In this document: positions 5,068 through 5,494 of the stretch, piece after piece
Layout: each line of letters begins with the position of its first letter
Numbering within the stretch: the first letter of the stretch is position 1
Source of the DNA: an uncultured Oceanobacillus sp.
Lineage (GTDB): Bacteria; Bacillota; Bacilli; Bacillales; Amphibacillaceae
Direction of reading: 5' to 3'
DNA length: 5,494 nt
Assembly (NCBI GenBank): GCA_938004015.1
Contig: CALKWU010000236.1
Span: 1-5,494 of the forward strand
Made by a program: the position numbers and the translations under genes
The notes under the pieces: model-generated
What the model was told of the DNA's origin: nothing
The model's database searches: none
What the model saw: the letters and a program-made list of their open reading frames with translations, nothing else

Positions 5068-5092
5068 ATACCTTTGCGCCATTCCCGTAAAC
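5068..5092 (-). promoter_or_regulatory. Candidate sigma-B promoter of the membrane PIN gene
   Basis: On the minus strand GTTTAC (5092-5087) and AGGTAT (5073-5068) are 13 bp apart. The Bacillus sigma-B consensus is GTTTAA, about 12-15 bp, then GGGTAT, so ten of twelve positions agree. Initiation near 5060 would leave about 14 nt before the ribosome binding site, a natural geometry. I saw no convincing sigma-A promoter in the 5047-5208 interval. General-stress control is inferred. Confidence 0.45.
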
Positions 5093-5208
5093 AGGCCCTA
5101 AAATAGGATTGAAAGACATGCCGACAGTAAAAAAAGAAAAGACATATTTATTATCGGCACCCCAGCGATAAGTTTTAGGACTTTTTCAGTGGAAAAAATG
5201 TATGACAC

Positions 5209-5238
5209 AAAAAAGGAGTAAGCTCATTTGCTCACTCC
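5209..5238 (-). terminator. Intrinsic terminator of the right-edge gene
   Basis: On the minus strand GGAGTGAGC (5238-5230) pairs with GCTTACTCC (5223-5215), with one mismatch and a 6-nt loop, followed at once by six T (5214-5209). It lies 28 bp after the stop of the right-edge gene on the same strand and separates it from the membrane PIN gene. Confidence 0.82.
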
Positions 5239-5266
5239 TAATAGTGGGAAATCGTTTATTGTTTTT

Positions 5267-5494
5267 TCACATTTCATCAAGATATACTTTTATTCGATTC
5301 AACGTGGTCGACAACTCTTTTTGTAAAACGGAAATGTTCAAATCGACGAGGCCGTTGAACGTCTCTTGAAAACATCCGACCATCGAACTGTCATCAGGTT
5401 CTACGATATACTTTTTATATGCATCGGTATAATAACATTCCCGCACCTCAGCAAATATATCATCGAATTGTTTGTCAATCCGCTTCACATGTTC
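5267..5494 (-). CDS. Small unrecognised protein, 5' end probably outside the window
   Basis: The minus-strand frame is open to the window edge and ends in TGA at 5269-5267, followed by a good intrinsic terminator on the same strand. From a GTG at 5488 it would encode 73 aa (MKRIDKQFDDIFAEVRECYY onward). Two more in-frame codons (Glu, His) precede it up to the edge, so the true start may lie further out; no ribosome binding site is visible before the GTG. The visible part is hydrophilic, probably mostly helical, with two cysteines and no signal peptide or membrane segment. I do not recognise a family. The terminator supports it being a real gene. Confidence 0.55.
   Translation of the reverse strand, partial: EHVKRIDKQFDDIFAEVRECYYTDAYKKYIVEPDDSSMVGCFQETFNGLVDLNISVLQKELSTTLNRIKVYLDEM

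Noticed and set aside
4876..5082. 68-codon minus-strand frame overlapping the start of the membrane PIN gene
   Set aside because: It overlaps the better-supported GTG-initiated gene in another frame and reads through that gene's perfect ribosome binding site (translated as KGGG), with no site of its own.
5119..5159. TGCCGA ... TCGGCA inverted repeat with a long A/T-rich interior
   Set aside because: The arms are only six bases, about 30 nt apart, with no following T run; too weak to call a terminator or operator.

Overview
The window looks like a piece of a Bacillaceae-type chromosome (Bacillota). Start codons, including a GTG and a TTG, sit behind near-perfect AAAGGAGGT-type ribosome binding sites. 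Promoters look like sigma-A promoters, and one resembles a sigma-B promoter. The proteins resemble families common in Bacillus relatives. The species cannot be named from this sequence.

Left edge (1-267, minus strand): a regulatory leader that appears to serve a gene lying outside the window. A promoter just beyond the stop of the oxidoreductase gene drives a 13-codon open frame (155-196) encoding MYSVRLRIPTLNA. This is very close to the macrolide-sensing leader peptide of erm(D)/erm(K), MTHSMRLRFPTLNQ. The frame lies inside a perfect three-way-junction RNA fold followed by a run of six U. This has the layout of an antibiotic-inducible attenuator. The start codon of the controlled gene is visible at positions 5-3; its identity is not.

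Region 268-2420: a divergent pair. On the minus strand is a Rossmann-fold oxidoreductase of the 2,4-diaminopentanoate dehydrogenase / DapB-like family, probably starting at a TTG. On the plus strand is a LysR-type regulator. Their shared intergenic region holds two perfect ATAA-N7-TTAT (T-N11-A) LysR boxes, one overlapping the predicted promoters.

Region 2421-4179: a two-gene plus-strand operon that looks more AT-rich than its neighbours by eye. It encodes an HTH plus ImmA/IrrE zinc-peptidase protein and a DUF4411 PIN-fold protein. This is the typical arrangement of a predicted type II toxin-antitoxin module.

Region 4208-5266: a minus-strand, membrane-anchored PIN-domain protein, convergent with the DUF4411 gene, with a GTG start and a candidate sigma-B promoter. 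A minus-strand intrinsic terminator at 5209-5238 separates it from the next gene.

Right edge (5267-5494, minus): the 3' part of a small unrecognised protein whose 5' end is probably outside the window.
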